Assembly (NCBI GenBank): GCA_003427395.1
Contig: BFEA01000044.1
Coordinates: 4,318,214-4,349,586, forward strand
Reading direction: 5' to 3'
From: Chara braunii
Lineage: Eukaryota; Streptophyta; Charophyceae; Charales; Characeae
DNA: 31,373 nucleotides
Position numbers and translations under genes: made by a program. The notes beneath the pieces were generated by a model. It was not told where the DNA came from and did not search any database. It saw only the letters and a program-made list of their open reading frames with translations. The stretch's first letter is position 1, and each line of letters begins with the position of its first letter. Of this stretch, positions 1 to 9,393 are shown piece by piece.

Positions 1-29
1 TTTTGGGTCCGGACATTTTTGCACCCCGG

Positions 30-109
30 GGACCGGTCCGGACTGTCCGGTGTCCGGTGATGGCCGATGTCTGGTGATCTCCGGATCACCGGACAGTCCG
101 GACCGGTCC
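30..109. repeat. TCCGG-rich inverted repeat
   Basis: The left arm 30-61 and right arm 85-109 are reverse complements, apart from a 7-base direct repeat (GTCCGGT) extra in the left arm. A smaller perfect hairpin sits in the centre: GGTGATC (73-79), loop TCCG, GATCACC (84-90). The pentamer TCCGG recurs many times over 1-160. It could be a satellite or the terminal part of a DNA element; no coding potential is evident. Confidence 0.7.
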
Positions 110-599
110 AGACACTGGTCCAGAAGACAGTCCGGAAGTGTCCGGTGTCCGGGTCTGGGGTTACCATGGTTTCAAGTACTTGTCTGGAAAATGGATCCCA
201 GTACCCACAAAAAAAAAGGAGCCCTTGGTTTGAGACAATTTTTGAGCCAGGTATCAGTTTCTTAGTTTCTGCCAATTTATGAGGGGAGACAGCAGATGCC
301 ACTCAGTTTCCCACTGGGACTGAATGAAGCCCACTTTTACGCAGCTAGAGCATGCCGATTATACCATCAATTTATTTGCCAAATTTTCGTGGTGTTGGTT
401 GACCTGCTCTCACAGGCCCTCTTCTGTTTCTCTTTTCCTTTGTCATTTGCAGAGTGGCCATTTCGTCAGTGTGATGTCATCTTCGCGTGCAACTTTCAGC
501 AGGTGCAGCTTCGACACAGCTGGAGTGAGGTCCCTTAACATTTTGCTGCCTCCAACCAATCATAAACCTCAGAACTTATTGGGGGAAAAAAGGCACCCA
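110..599. other. no recognisable gene
   Basis: About 490 bases in which I recognise nothing. Short ORFs exist (for example 324-641) but they have no recognisable motif, and the longest runs into the tRNA-like segment. Confidence 0.5.
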
Positions 600-671
600 G
601 CCCATGTGGCTGAATGGTATACACATGTTACTGTTAATTAACAGGCTATGAGTTCAAATCCTGATTCAATC
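600..671 (+). repeat. tRNA-like segment, possible SINE head
   Basis: An A-box-like TGGCTGAATGGT (607-618) is followed by a B-box-like GAGTTCAAATCC (650-661) at tRNA-like spacing, with a perfect 14-base palindrome CTGTTAATTAACAG (631-644) where an anticodon arm would be. The acceptor arms (GCCCATG and TTCAATC) do not pair and the T stem is poor, so this is not a working tRNA gene. A tRNA-derived SINE head or a decayed tRNA is the best reading. Confidence 0.3.
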
Positions 672-709
672 AGATGGATACAACAAGGTTAGGGGCTATT
701 CCCCTTTGG

Positions 710-713
710 AAGG
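710..713. repeat. target-site duplication AAGG (left copy)
   Basis: AAGG lies directly before the TG of the solo LTR at 714 and again directly after its terminal CA (2034-2037). The match is only four bases, so it could be chance, but it suits insertion followed by LTR-LTR recombination. Confidence 0.5.
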
Positions 714-2033
714 TGTAATGACCCGCTAAAACACAGACTGAGAACAATGCTGATTCTGGGATTGGCCGCTGGAATGTATGCCTTGGTGAGATTTCCGCAT
801 TCTCCCGTGATTTCTAAGTCTGTGTCTGTGCGTGCCTGCTGGTCTGCATGCCTGTCCGAGTGCTTGTCGGCCTGACTGTGTGTGTGTGACCCGCAAGGGT
901 ACTTGTTGGTTTGGAGGCCCTGGAGGGCCGGTACTTACCCGTGGCCATGACTTTGAGGATTGCAGCGGGAAAAACACTCAAGTAGCGGGGGGAAGGCCCG
1001 CGACACTTAGAGCAGCGGGCAAAACACTCAAGTAGCAGGTAGGCCGGTAGCACTCAAGTAGTGGTAGAAGTGTCGGGTACTCTAGGCGGAGCAGAAGAAG
1101 ACAAAAAGTTGGCATTTTTAGAGGCCCAGTAGCGGTAAGCTAGAGGTAGGCTGGTACCAGTCCAAGTAGCCTGAGTCTAGCGCCTGTACGGATGATATCA
1201 GAGCCTGCAATGATGTCTCCCTCCGAAAGGAAGGAGGTACCGGTTGCTGGGAGGCTGCGCAGCCGAGGAAGTCACTGCCCGAGAGGCAAGTAGGCCGCTT
1301 TATCTTCTGGAGGAGCAAGTAGCTCCTCATTTGCGGTGTGCAAGGATTGGCGACATAATGCTGGAGCCAAGCGCTGGACTTGGGGCGCTGCCTGTGAGAT
1401 CGACGAAGGAGCTGGACGCTCAGCCTGGCTATGGCAAGCAGCCCAGCCTGAGGACGAGGAAGAAGGGGGCGAAGGAGGAGAGTGGTGAGGTACCTACCTG
1501 GCTATGGTGGACACCATCTTCGTCACCTTGATAGGCGCTGCATCTGGAAGGCCCCAGTTGGGGTAGTGCTGCACCAAGGAAGCTCGAGGCAGAGTCAGGC
1601 ATGGCGGCCTGATGAGCAGCGACATAGCTGCTTTTTGTGTTGTCCTTTGCACAAGAAGGCAGAGCCCTTAGTAGTCCGCCATAGCGATTGCATGAGAGAG
1701 GAGGACAAAGGAGGGAAGCCATGGCTATGGTGGACCTATTGTTGTGCTAGTAGTAAGAGGGGACTTCGGATATTGATTCTGGTTCAACCACTCATTGTTA
1801 TTGTTATTATTTGGAAGAAGAATAAGATTGGTGAAGTCAAGGAGGAGGAGGAAGGTGGAGAGAGACGGGGGATTTGTCATTGGTCTTGCTGGTGTACTTC
1901 TTCTTCTTCTTCTTCTTCTTCTTTCTCTCTTCTTTGGTCTCTATCCTTTTCAAGTGCTTTCATTTCTTTCGCAATTGGGTGGCATTGTCTTTCCTTGTGA
2001 ATTTGCACTTTGGAAATGACCAGGATTGTAACA
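714..2033 (+). mobile_element. solo LTR, family A (subfamily 1)
   Basis: It starts TGTAATGACC and ends GTAACA, as do the other family A LTRs at 15306, 17685 and 25886, and it is alignable to them along its length. No primer-binding site follows it and no polypurine tract precedes it, so it is a solo LTR and not half of an element here. Inside are a TATA-like TTTATC near 1299, a 7-bp hairpin at 1310-1328, three copies of a motif like ACACTCAAGTAG (974, 1024, 1051), inverted arms 1674-1685/1724-1735, and a CTT microsatellite at 1897-1924. It is closest to the A1 3' LTR at 15306. Confidence 0.88.
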
Positions 2034-2128
2034 AAGGAAACAAAAGGGTAAAGCCAAAGCGTGCTCTGATCTCAAGACCTCCGAATTTTGAAAGTTCTTT
2101 CAAGATCTAAGTACTTAAAAGTTGAAAG

Positions 2129-2380
2129 ATGAAGAGAATTCATGCCCCGAAAATGATCTTCATAGGCATTGCTTATCACAGCAAACTTACATTGATCGAC
2201 ATGGCCGGGCATTCGTCCGTCCGTACATCATTTGTACTGCTCAGAAAAGTTGAAAGCCCCGATGATCTGTTACAGACAGCAAGGGAGGAACTAGATTTAT
2301 TGATACAGTGGGGGGAGTTAAGAGGCCGACAGATACTTGTGCGCATGACTGACTACGAGCTCAGTGAGTCAATGTCTTAA
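2129..2380 (+). CDS. hypothetical 83-codon ORF, unrecognised
   Basis: This ORF starts ATGAAGAGAATT and encodes a mixed-composition, plausible protein segment with no low-complexity bias, signal peptide or membrane span. I do not recognise a family. It lies just downstream of a solo LTR in DNA that also holds a tandem duplication and another broken ORF (3073-3375), so it is more likely a fragment of an old mobile element than a host gene. An intron-like pyrimidine tract ending CCCAG follows at about 2405-2420. Expression is unknown. Confidence 0.25.
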   Translation: MKRIHAPKMIFIGIAYHSKLTLIDMAGHSSVRTSFVLLRKVESPDDLLQTAREELDLLIQWGELRGRQILVRMTDYELSESMS

Positions 2381-2706
2381 CAATTGGATCAAGGCAAGTA
2401 GTGTTTCTCTCTGTCCCAGCTTGTGTGGTGGTGTCCCTTACGTTTTTGAGCGGTCTACTCGTGATTTGACCCCCAACTGAAAGGAGAGAGAGAGGGAACA
2501 AGAGGACTAAGAAGAGTCTGCTGAGTTTTCTCTGTCAAGTATCTGTTACGCTCAAGAGATCATCGCGACTGCCAAGATGAAGGCCCCTGAGACAGGTGCA
2601 TCATCATCACAGACAATTGGAGCCACAAATGGAGAGACCACAAATCAATCCAATTCTGATCTGGGATATCTCTGTGAACCTGATTTTGGGAACTACTTCG
2701 ACTGGG

Positions 2707-3074
2707 GAGGTCATCAGGACTGAGCGGTGGCAGCCAAAGTGAGCGTACGCTCGGTGTCAGGCGGCTCAAAGGACTGATTTACAATGCATTGCCTGGATCG
2801 TAGTCAAGTTTATTCTTGATGGAGACTAGGAAACCAACTTCATGACCAAGAGGAGGTGCCGATGTGACGATGCAGGGCCGCCTAAAGAATGAGGTCAACA
2901 GGACTGAGCGGTGGCAGGCAAAGTGAGCGTACGCTCGGTGTCAGGAGGCTCAAAGGACTGATTTACAATGCATTGCCTGGATCGCAGTCGAGTTTATTCT
3001 TGACGGAGACTAGGAAACCAACTTCATGACCAAGAGGAGGTGCTGATGTGACGATGCAGGGTCGCCTAAAGAAT
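2707..3074. repeat. 184-bp tandem duplication
   Basis: Copy 1 (2707-2890) and copy 2 (2891-3074) are head-to-tail and nearly identical, with only scattered substitutions (for example CCGATG/CTGATG). Each contains the perfect palindrome GAGCGTACGCTC (2741-2752 and 2925-2936). The high identity suggests a fairly recent duplication. Confidence 0.92.
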
Positions 3075-3375
3075 GACGGTTTTTGAGGAACCGAGTTCAG
3101 AGGATGAATGGTTGCTTTTAATAACGTCATCTGCCTATCAGCGGACTCTAAAGGGGGGCAAGGCAATAGCAACCTTCTATGAGTATGAGAGGGGCCAAGA
3201 CAAGATCGAAGTCACTATAAAAAAGTGGTCGGACCAATGACCAGAGCTGGGTGAGAATGCATATGGGACCAACTTCGACCTAGTAAATCAGGAGGTGTTG
3301 CGGTTTATGAGAATTGTCCTTCGGGTTAATCGGGAAGCCTCCCTCGTCGTTGACCTGAATGTCTCTGACATTTGA
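3073..3375 (+). pseudogene. broken ORF remnant, unknown family
   Basis: One frame starting ATGACGGTTTTT runs 55 codons to a TGA at 3238-3240 and continues in the same frame for 44 more codons to a TGA at 3373. The translation is rich in charged residues, with stretches such as FYEYERGQDKIEVTIKKW before the first stop and NREASLVVDLNVSDI before the second. It looks like once-coding sequence, not random ORF. I do not recognise the family. It begins at the end of the 184-bp duplication, whose two copies may have disturbed its upstream exon. Confidence 0.35.
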
Positions 3376-3694
3376 GAGCAGGTCCACCATGCCTAGCTAG
3401 TCAGACGATGATGGCAGGCCATGAGAGCACCCATGAGGGCGCCCCTCTGATTAATATGGACTAGGATCCATTTATGGTTCCTTATGCTGTCAGATTTTTG
3501 CCATGATGCATATGCACTCACTTTCTACATTCTAACGTTGCCCCCCAATAGCTACTCTCTGCACTCCTTTTGTAGTCCACCTGCATCTCTCTGTTTATTG
3601 CCTGGTATATGATATTACTATCCTTTTTTTTTTCTTTTTCTTTTTCCAACGCCCTCTTCAGTGTTAGTGGTACTGATAAAAGCAGACACCACTA
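3376..3694. other. no recognisable feature
   Basis: About 320 bases of flanking DNA with T-rich tracts (3626-3650). I see no gene or repeat boundary until the LTR start at 3695. Confidence 0.5.
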
Positions 3695-5006
3695 TGTTAC
3701 ATGCTGCACCTGCACACGGGCCCCATTTGAGGGGGCCGACGGTTGCTGAGGGGCCCCCAGGCCACGTACCATACAGCACGCGCCCTGGAGGCCCACGGCG
3801 GCCCTTCAGGCCCTAGGTAGCACACTAGGTAGATAGGCTTTGTTTACTTACCTTTCGGTGTGTGTGTGTGTTGTCTTATTTTTGCCTGTTCAGATGCCGT
3901 TTCGGACTCGCAGCCCCAAGGCCGGACCTTGGGACTGGGTACACCAGAGACAGGCCCGAAACGAGGCCGCCAAACAGACGTCGTTTCGGTCCTGTAGGTC
4001 CCAAGGCGACGCCTTGGACTAGGTGCACAGGAACAGGGCCGTTTTTAGGCCAGGCGCATTTCTGCGCCTTGCTGCATCAGCAGCGTGGTCTGGACGTCCG
4101 GTAGGCACCCAGACCAGCTGGGCCGTTTTCTGAGGCCAGCAGCAGGTAGGCCCAGCCTGCCCAGCGCTACAAATAAGTTGGGCAGCGGCTGGGCAAGGAC
4201 AGTTGGAATAGCTCACTTCTGGAGCGACACGCTGCTGGTTGAAGCAACGTTATTTCTGCGCCAAGCTACGGAGTAGGGAGTAGCAGAGTAGGAAGTGGAG
4301 AGAGGCAGAGGCCTTACCTGCAAGCGACGAACTTACCTGGTGCCATAGCTGGGCTCCGCATGGTACCTGCACACGACGACGACCACAGTCAGTACGGTGA
4401 CAGCTACCTGCAGGTGAGATAGCAAGGAGGATGTCATCTTCTTCTTCTTCCTCCCTCCATCTCTCTCTCTCTCTCTCCTTTCTCCTTCTTCCTTCTCTTT
4501 CTTACCTTCTTCTTCAGCTACGAGAGTAAGAGAGGATATCAGTAGGGAATACAGGCAGAGGTTAGGTTGGGCACATTGCCCAGGATCTGATTCGACATTT
4601 CTGGCACAGACATTGATTGGACACTCGGCAAGGGACTATTTTTGGGACTTCGCTAGTGCGATCTTGGTCTACTCACTCGCCTCCTTCTCCTTCGTCTTGT
4701 CCCTTCCCCCCATCTCTCATCCGTGGTATCTCCCCATGTATGTGTGTGAAGGAGGGACCTTTCTTCTGTGTTTGCAGTCCCTCCTCCCTTCTCACATGTG
4801 CGATGTATGGTGGATGTCGGGTCAGTCCAGATCAGATCAGATCTTCTCTTTTAAGTCTTCCACTGCGCCACTTTGTGCCATCTTGTATGTATCGGAATGT
4901 ACATTGCTTGTTGATGCTACGCTGACCTTGCATTGTCCATTTCAGTCCTTTTCATCACATTGCGGATCCTTGGCTCCCTACGCATTGTCCCATTGGGCAT
5001 GCGTCA
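3695..5006 (+). mobile_element. 5' LTR, family B
   Basis: It begins TGTTACATGC and ends GCATGCGTCA; the ends form an imperfect terminal inverted repeat (TG..CATGC). The boundaries are confirmed by the inverted related LTR at 7556-8401, whose ends match as reverse complements, and by the primer-binding site 3 bases after the terminal CA. The upstream half holds two perfect hairpins, CCCAAGG/CCTTGGG (3915-3933) and CCAAGGC/GCCTTGG (4001-4017). A CTT/CT-rich tract lies at 4436-4515. Confidence 0.85.
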
Positions 5007-5009
5007 GTT

Positions 5010-5022
5010 TGGTATCAGAGCC
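5010..5022 (+). promoter_or_regulatory. primer-binding site, initiator Met-tRNA
   Basis: TGGTATCAGAGCC is complementary to the 3' end of plant initiator Met-tRNA, the usual minus-strand primer of plant LTR retrotransposons. It lies 3 bases after the family B LTR end. Confidence 0.93.
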
Positions 5023-5077
5023 CCGCTTGTGAATCAGGACAACCTGATCTGACACAAGCGCGGGGACAATCGAAGAT

Positions 5078-5124
<47 letters not shown>

Positions 5125-5148
5125 TTGGTTGGTTGATTGATTGATTGG

Positions 5149-5205
<57 letters not shown>
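5078..5205. repeat. ATTG/GATTG tetranucleotide microsatellite
   Basis: About 128 bases of near-perfect ATTG repeats with a few ATTG-to-GTTG variants around 5109-5152. Short ORFs here are simple translation of the repeat. Confidence 0.97.
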
Positions 5206-5206
<1 letters not shown>

Positions 5207-5732
5207 AGGACACACTAATTAGTCCCCAAAATCGCAGATTTTCGACCTAACTGCCGAAATCGAATTTTTTTTCTCTTTTGGATTTCATCTTCCCGCTATT
5301 TTTTTGGTGGAAAATCGCAATAGCGTAGCATCTGGAATTCTCGTTTCTTTTTTTTTAATTCGAAATTCCGGTGCTGGAAGTCCGAAAACATTACGAAAAA
5401 TTTTCGAAGCCTCTGGGCCCAGGCCAGTGCAGCCAGGCTGCGCAAGCAGGCCAGCTCTTTCCTTTATGGAAAGAGCTCTCCCCTGGCATTAAAAAAATTT
5501 GGTCACTTGCTGGCTGGCGGCAGCGCTGCTGGAGCAATTGCTCGCGGGCCGGCTGCCGGCATTGGAGCAAAAGGCTGCGCACGTGCGGTCGTGTGCTGGA
5601 GCAGGGCGCTGCTGAGCGCAGCGCCATAGCCAGCCTTCATAGCGGGCTGGGCATTGATGCACAGTGAGGCACAGGGGTGGTCTTCGGGTGTAAGTGAGGA
5701 CAATGTGTGGGTGTAAAGTCAGGGAAGGGCGA

Positions 5733-5733
<1 letters not shown>

Positions 5734-5767
<34 letters not shown>
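5734..5767. repeat. GAT trinucleotide microsatellite
   Basis: About eleven consecutive GAT units inside the family B leader island. Confidence 0.95.
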
Positions 5768-5768
<1 letters not shown>

Positions 5769-7406
5769 TGAGGGCACATACCTTGTATTGGCGATGGTCT
5801 GCATATGGGCGACATCTTCAAGTACTTCTGGTGGCCGCTGATGTCAACAGTTGCATTGTCTATTAGTAGGCTGATCGTAGCTGTGTAGGAGTAGGCTGGG
5901 CGCTGAGCGCCAAGTAGGAGTGTGAAGGGACTGGACTACGAACCTCCATTGGTGTATTATTGGTGCAATGCTGCTCTCTGGACACAGTGTGACTATCTGG
6001 CTTTCAATGTGATGGTGTAATCTGGAATTTGTCATCTCGCTGTTGCTTATTTTCCTTGCAGAAGGAAAAGATGAATGCTACTTGCAGCGTCTGGGCCTCA
6101 TTCGGTTGGGCCTCCCAACTGTCAATGTATGAGGCTGTGACACACCCAGGGCCTGCATTCTTTGGAAAGGCCCGGTAGGCCTTGGAAATGTCTTTGTTGC
6201 TCGGCCTGTGTTTCTCTCAACCAACTGGCGCGTCGCAACTGCCTGTACCCCAAATATGAAATTGACAGTCAAAGGCCTCTTGTAAAATGTTAGGCCCGCC
6301 TTCACTTAGGGTGGGCACCACTGTAACCGGGGCCCCTTAGGCCTGCCGAGGACTCAGATCCTCATACTTCGCAATTCCTGTTAATTCGAAATTCCAAAAT
6401 TTTTTCTTTCGAACTTATTTCCGAAATTTTTCACGTTTTGTTATTTTTCACGCATTCCGGGGTAACAGAAATGCGAAATTTGACCGTTATTCCCAGATTC
6501 GGAAATTCTTTTCTACGGGGAAATTCCTCTGCAGTCGTCAAACTGCGCATACTCTCACTTGAGAAAATTCCGAAGTTTTTTAATGTCTCGGAATTCTCCG
6601 AACTTGCGGAATTGTTTTATTTTCGCAGTTCAGTTATTTTGATCATCTCCATTCATTATTATTTTTCTTCGCAGTCTGAAATTCGAAATTTTTTTCGAAT
6701 TACCTGTTGTGGGAAACATAGAAGACCTACCGAACTTGCAATCGAGAAATTTTACTAATTAATAATTATTTAATATATTTTTATTTATTTTCTCGAGATT
6801 TTTGCAAAGTTCCAACTTTTCATTTTTGATTAGTGGCTCCTTATCTGGGCGATTCACTCGATTTCCCCACTCCCCACCTCTCCCTCCCAACTCCTCTTCT
6901 TCTTGCTCAACTGCCCATCAGTTCAGCTTAGGTAAGTCTCTACCTTTGCAGGCCACGTCAGCTGTCCGCGGTACATGACCCTGCTCACTCGTTCATAGAC
7001 AGCAGGGATGGATCAGAAGGCCGGCGAGACTGACGAAGCCTATGAGACACGATTGGCGGCCATCATGGCTGAAAGCAAGCAACGGGCAGAAGCATCAGCA
7101 GCAGCACGGAAGAAGAGGGAGGCAGAGGCAGAGAGGCTGCGTCGGGTGGCCGAAGATCAACGACAGAAGCACGCAGCAGCAGCAGCAAAGGCCGCCGATG
7201 AAGAACGCGTACAGCGGCGGGAGATTCTCTTCAAGGAGGAAACTGCGTTACACGCACAAGCCAAGGATTGGCAGAAGGAGGCCGAGAATGGAGACTCCGT
7301 TGACTACAGGACAAGGATTGCTCTCTTGCTCAACCGCGTCACGGACCTCCTCGCTACTTGCATTGCACAGCAGGAGGACATTCACTCTCTCGACCACGCC
7401 AACCAG

Positions 7407-7466
7407 GCGCTGACCAAGCGCATACAGCAGCTGTTGGCGCTGACCAAGCGCATACAGCAGCTGGAG
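7407..7466 (+). repeat. 30-bp in-frame tandem duplication in gag
   Basis: Units 7407-7436 and 7437-7466 differ only at the last codon (TTG versus GAG region). They add ten residues and keep the reading frame and the heptad-like leucine spacing. Confidence 0.9.
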
Positions 7467-7551
7467 CAGCGACCCGTCGCCACTTCCAGCGCCGGCTCCT
7501 CCGACCTCGTCGACCGCATCAACGTCTTGGAGATAGACGTGGGAACGCTCA

Positions 7552-7555
7552 AAAC
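7552..7555. repeat. target-site duplication AAAC (left copy)
   Basis: AAAC directly precedes the inserted LTR and is repeated directly after it at 8402-8405. Removing the LTR and one copy brings the two gag halves into one frame, which supports this boundary strongly. Confidence 0.8.
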
Positions 7556-8401
7556 TGTTGCATGCACAGATATGCAATGTACGTAATAACCGAGGATCTG
7601 CAATGTGATGAAAAGGACTGAACGGACAATGCGGTGTGAGTAGAATCTCAACAGACAATGTGCATTCTCATACATACAAAATGGTGCTGAATAGCGCAGG
7701 GAAGACTTAGATACAAAGCCTGACCTGACCGGGACTGACCTCATCCACGTAGTACAAAGTAGCGAAACAGAATGCTAGAATGCTAATAACTAGCCCAATC
7801 AAAGTTTGAACTCAGACCAAACATACATCGTATCCATCACCAGGTGTGAAGGAGCCTGGCGCTGTACACAGGAAGAAAGCGCCAGGTCCAGACATACACA
7901 GACGAAGAGGAAGGAATCAGACGAAAGGAGGGCGAGAGATGGGAATGTCGTCAACCCCAAGTCTTTGTCACCAATCCCAAATAATCCCTCGTTGCCATGT
8001 CCGAAGTCCAAAAGTCGAGTCTGGATCCGATGTGACCAAGCTCTGTCTCTCTTCTCTCGTAGTCTGCAGATGCAGTGAAGTCAGATTTTGAGAGGGGGAG
8101 AGGGAGATGGTGGGCTGAGAAGAGGAAGAAGAAGGACTCTCTCTCTCTGTTATGAGCCAGATACTAACCTGTGATGTTGGCGCTGTGCTGCAGGTACCTC
8201 GAAGACGAAGCTGGAGCAACGGCGCTGCAGGTAAGTACTTCAGGCTGAAAAGACTTAGGGCCTGAACGGCCCTGTTATAGGCTGAAAACGACATAGGGCC
8301 TGCAGACCCTCGTTTTCAGTTTTCAGGCTGAAACGACATGGGGCCTGTAAGCCCTTATTTCTAGGCTTTTTGGCTGAAGTGTGCAGGCGCAGCATGTAAC
8401 A
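7556..8401 (-). mobile_element. inverted solo LTR of family B nested in gag
   Basis: Its start TGTTGCATGC and end GCATGTAACA match the reverse complements of the family B LTR end and start. Internal blocks also match in reverse, for example CAATGTGATGAAAAGGACTGAA at 7599-7621 against the LTR at about 4934-4970. It is shorter (846 bases) than the 5' LTR (1312). Three diverged tandem units beginning AGGCTGAAA lie near 8240-8365. It has AAAC on both sides and is most simply a former insertion reduced to a solo LTR. GT/AG pairs at its edges could mimic an intron. Confidence 0.85.
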
Positions 8402-9246
8402 AAACCGAGACACAGCGACTGGACCGGCAGGTGGGGGCAGCAGCCACACCGAGCTCAGCGCCTCATGAGAGCATCCCCAAATTTGAGGGGCTCCCGATCT
8501 CCTGTGATGCATCGAAGACGAAGCCTATACCTTGGTGGCGCCAGTTCGAATTAAAGTTGGACATCCACCATGTCGTCCACACAAACCGGCACGCATACTT
8601 GTACTCCCGGTCAGGAGGTGCCTGCCAAGCATGGTTGGACAACATGTTGTCCGCACATGCATGCACAATCTCCGAATTACACAACTTCATCACTTGGGCC
8701 GATCCCACGGCGGCATGGAAGAAGCGTTTCCAAGTGGAACCGCCCCAACATCAGGCAATGGACAAGCTGCTAACATTCGCACAGAACAGCATGCCAAGCG
8801 GAGACCGGATATCTGAGTTCCAACGCCTAGAGAGCACGCCCAAGCTGCCGCTGAACTTGGACGGCATCAAGCTCTACTTCATCAAAAGGTCATGCCCAGC
8901 ATTGCAAAATGCGTTAACTCAGGTCGTTGAGAACCTCAACACAAGTGAGGAACTCTTCAACAAGGCCGCGCAGATCATTGTGACGAACTTGGAAGCCAAG
9001 AACATTGACCGTTCGTCGACAGCCGGCCAAGGCGCGTATCAGAATCGGCCTAAAGTGGTCGTGGTCGCGGCAGCAGCGCCAAACGACCCTTCAACTTCAA
9101 ACGAGGCTGCCTCTTCTGCCGAGGGAGACAGATTAGCAGCTGCCCAGAATGGTGGTCGGCCCGCCAAAGGACGAGGACGAGGCAAAACGAAGACAAACAC
9201 CACTTCTTCTGGGCCCGGACAAGCAGCTCCAGCTCAAGAACCTTAG
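8402..9246 (+). pseudogene. family B gag, C-terminal half
   Basis: It is open from just after the nested LTR (ORF from 8431) to TAG at 9244-9246. It contains the retrotransposon Gag core: a PWWRQFELKL-type stretch, a WLDNML stretch, WKKRFQVEPP and a region ending in a basic, Gly/Arg-rich tail (KGRGRGK). This region would mediate Gag multimerisation and RNA binding. The frame equals that of 7008 once the LTR and one AAAC are discounted. The TAG stops just short of the zinc knuckle and could be a TGG-to-TAG transition, because the same frame stays open for 45 codons after it. Confidence 0.75.
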
Positions 9247-9393
9247 ACACAATACAGTCTGACGGAGCACGGGTATCGCGTCCACAGCAAGTACCGTTAT
9301 TGTTTGTGGTGCAACTGCGCGGCACATGAGACCGTGAACTATCCCACGAAAGCTAGTCGGGAAAGTGAGCACCGCCGAGAGTGATGCGACGAC
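9247..9393 (+). pseudogene. family B degenerate zinc knuckle
   Basis: The frame of the preceding gag continues past TAG to a TGA in the 9380s. At 9301-9342 it encodes C-L-W-C-N-C-A-A-H-E-T-V-N-Y, that is the CCHC nucleocapsid knuckle pattern C-x2-C-x4-H-x4-C with the last Cys replaced by Tyr (TAT, one base from TGT). The knuckle would bind the genomic RNA; the change should weaken zinc binding. Confidence 0.6.

Larger units (their letters stand above)
5023..7007 (+). other. family B 5' leader with possible internal insertion
   Basis: This 2-kb leader between PBS and gag holds an ATTG microsatellite, AT-rich blocks with repeated CGAAATT-type words (5220-5410 and 6370-6830), and a GC-richer middle island (about 5410-6350). 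The exact 15-mer TTAATTCGAAATTCC occurs at 5355-5369 and 6381-6395 on either side of the island, so the island may be a later insertion. A strong 5' splice-like AGGTAAGT occurs near 6929. I see no credible ORF. Confidence 0.6.
7008..7586 (+). pseudogene. family B gag, N-terminal half (interrupted)
   Basis: This ORF starts at ATGGATCAGAAG and encodes a highly charged, Ala/Glu/Arg/Gln-rich, coiled-coil-like region (roughly residues 1-100), followed by a leucine-rich helical stretch containing a duplicated LTKRIQQL unit. This is typical of the N-terminal part of a Ty3-type Gag, the structural protein that forms the particle around the RNA. Gag-derived sequence ends at 7555; the last ten codons and the stop lie in an inserted LTR. 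The other half of Gag resumes at 8402. It follows the long leader and is the first ORF after the PBS. Confidence 0.75.

Noticed and set aside
324-641. 105-codon ORF near the left edge
   Set aside because: No recognisable motif, overlap with the tRNA-like unit and other frames, and no conserved copy in the window.
5015-5215. Minus-strand ORF of repeated Ile-Asn-Gln-Ser
   Set aside because: It is the translation of the ATTG microsatellite.
7578-8430. Possible intron in family B gag (GTACGT ... GGCAG)
   Set aside because: The segment has LTR ends, a target duplication and reverse similarity to the family B LTR, so insertion explains it better.
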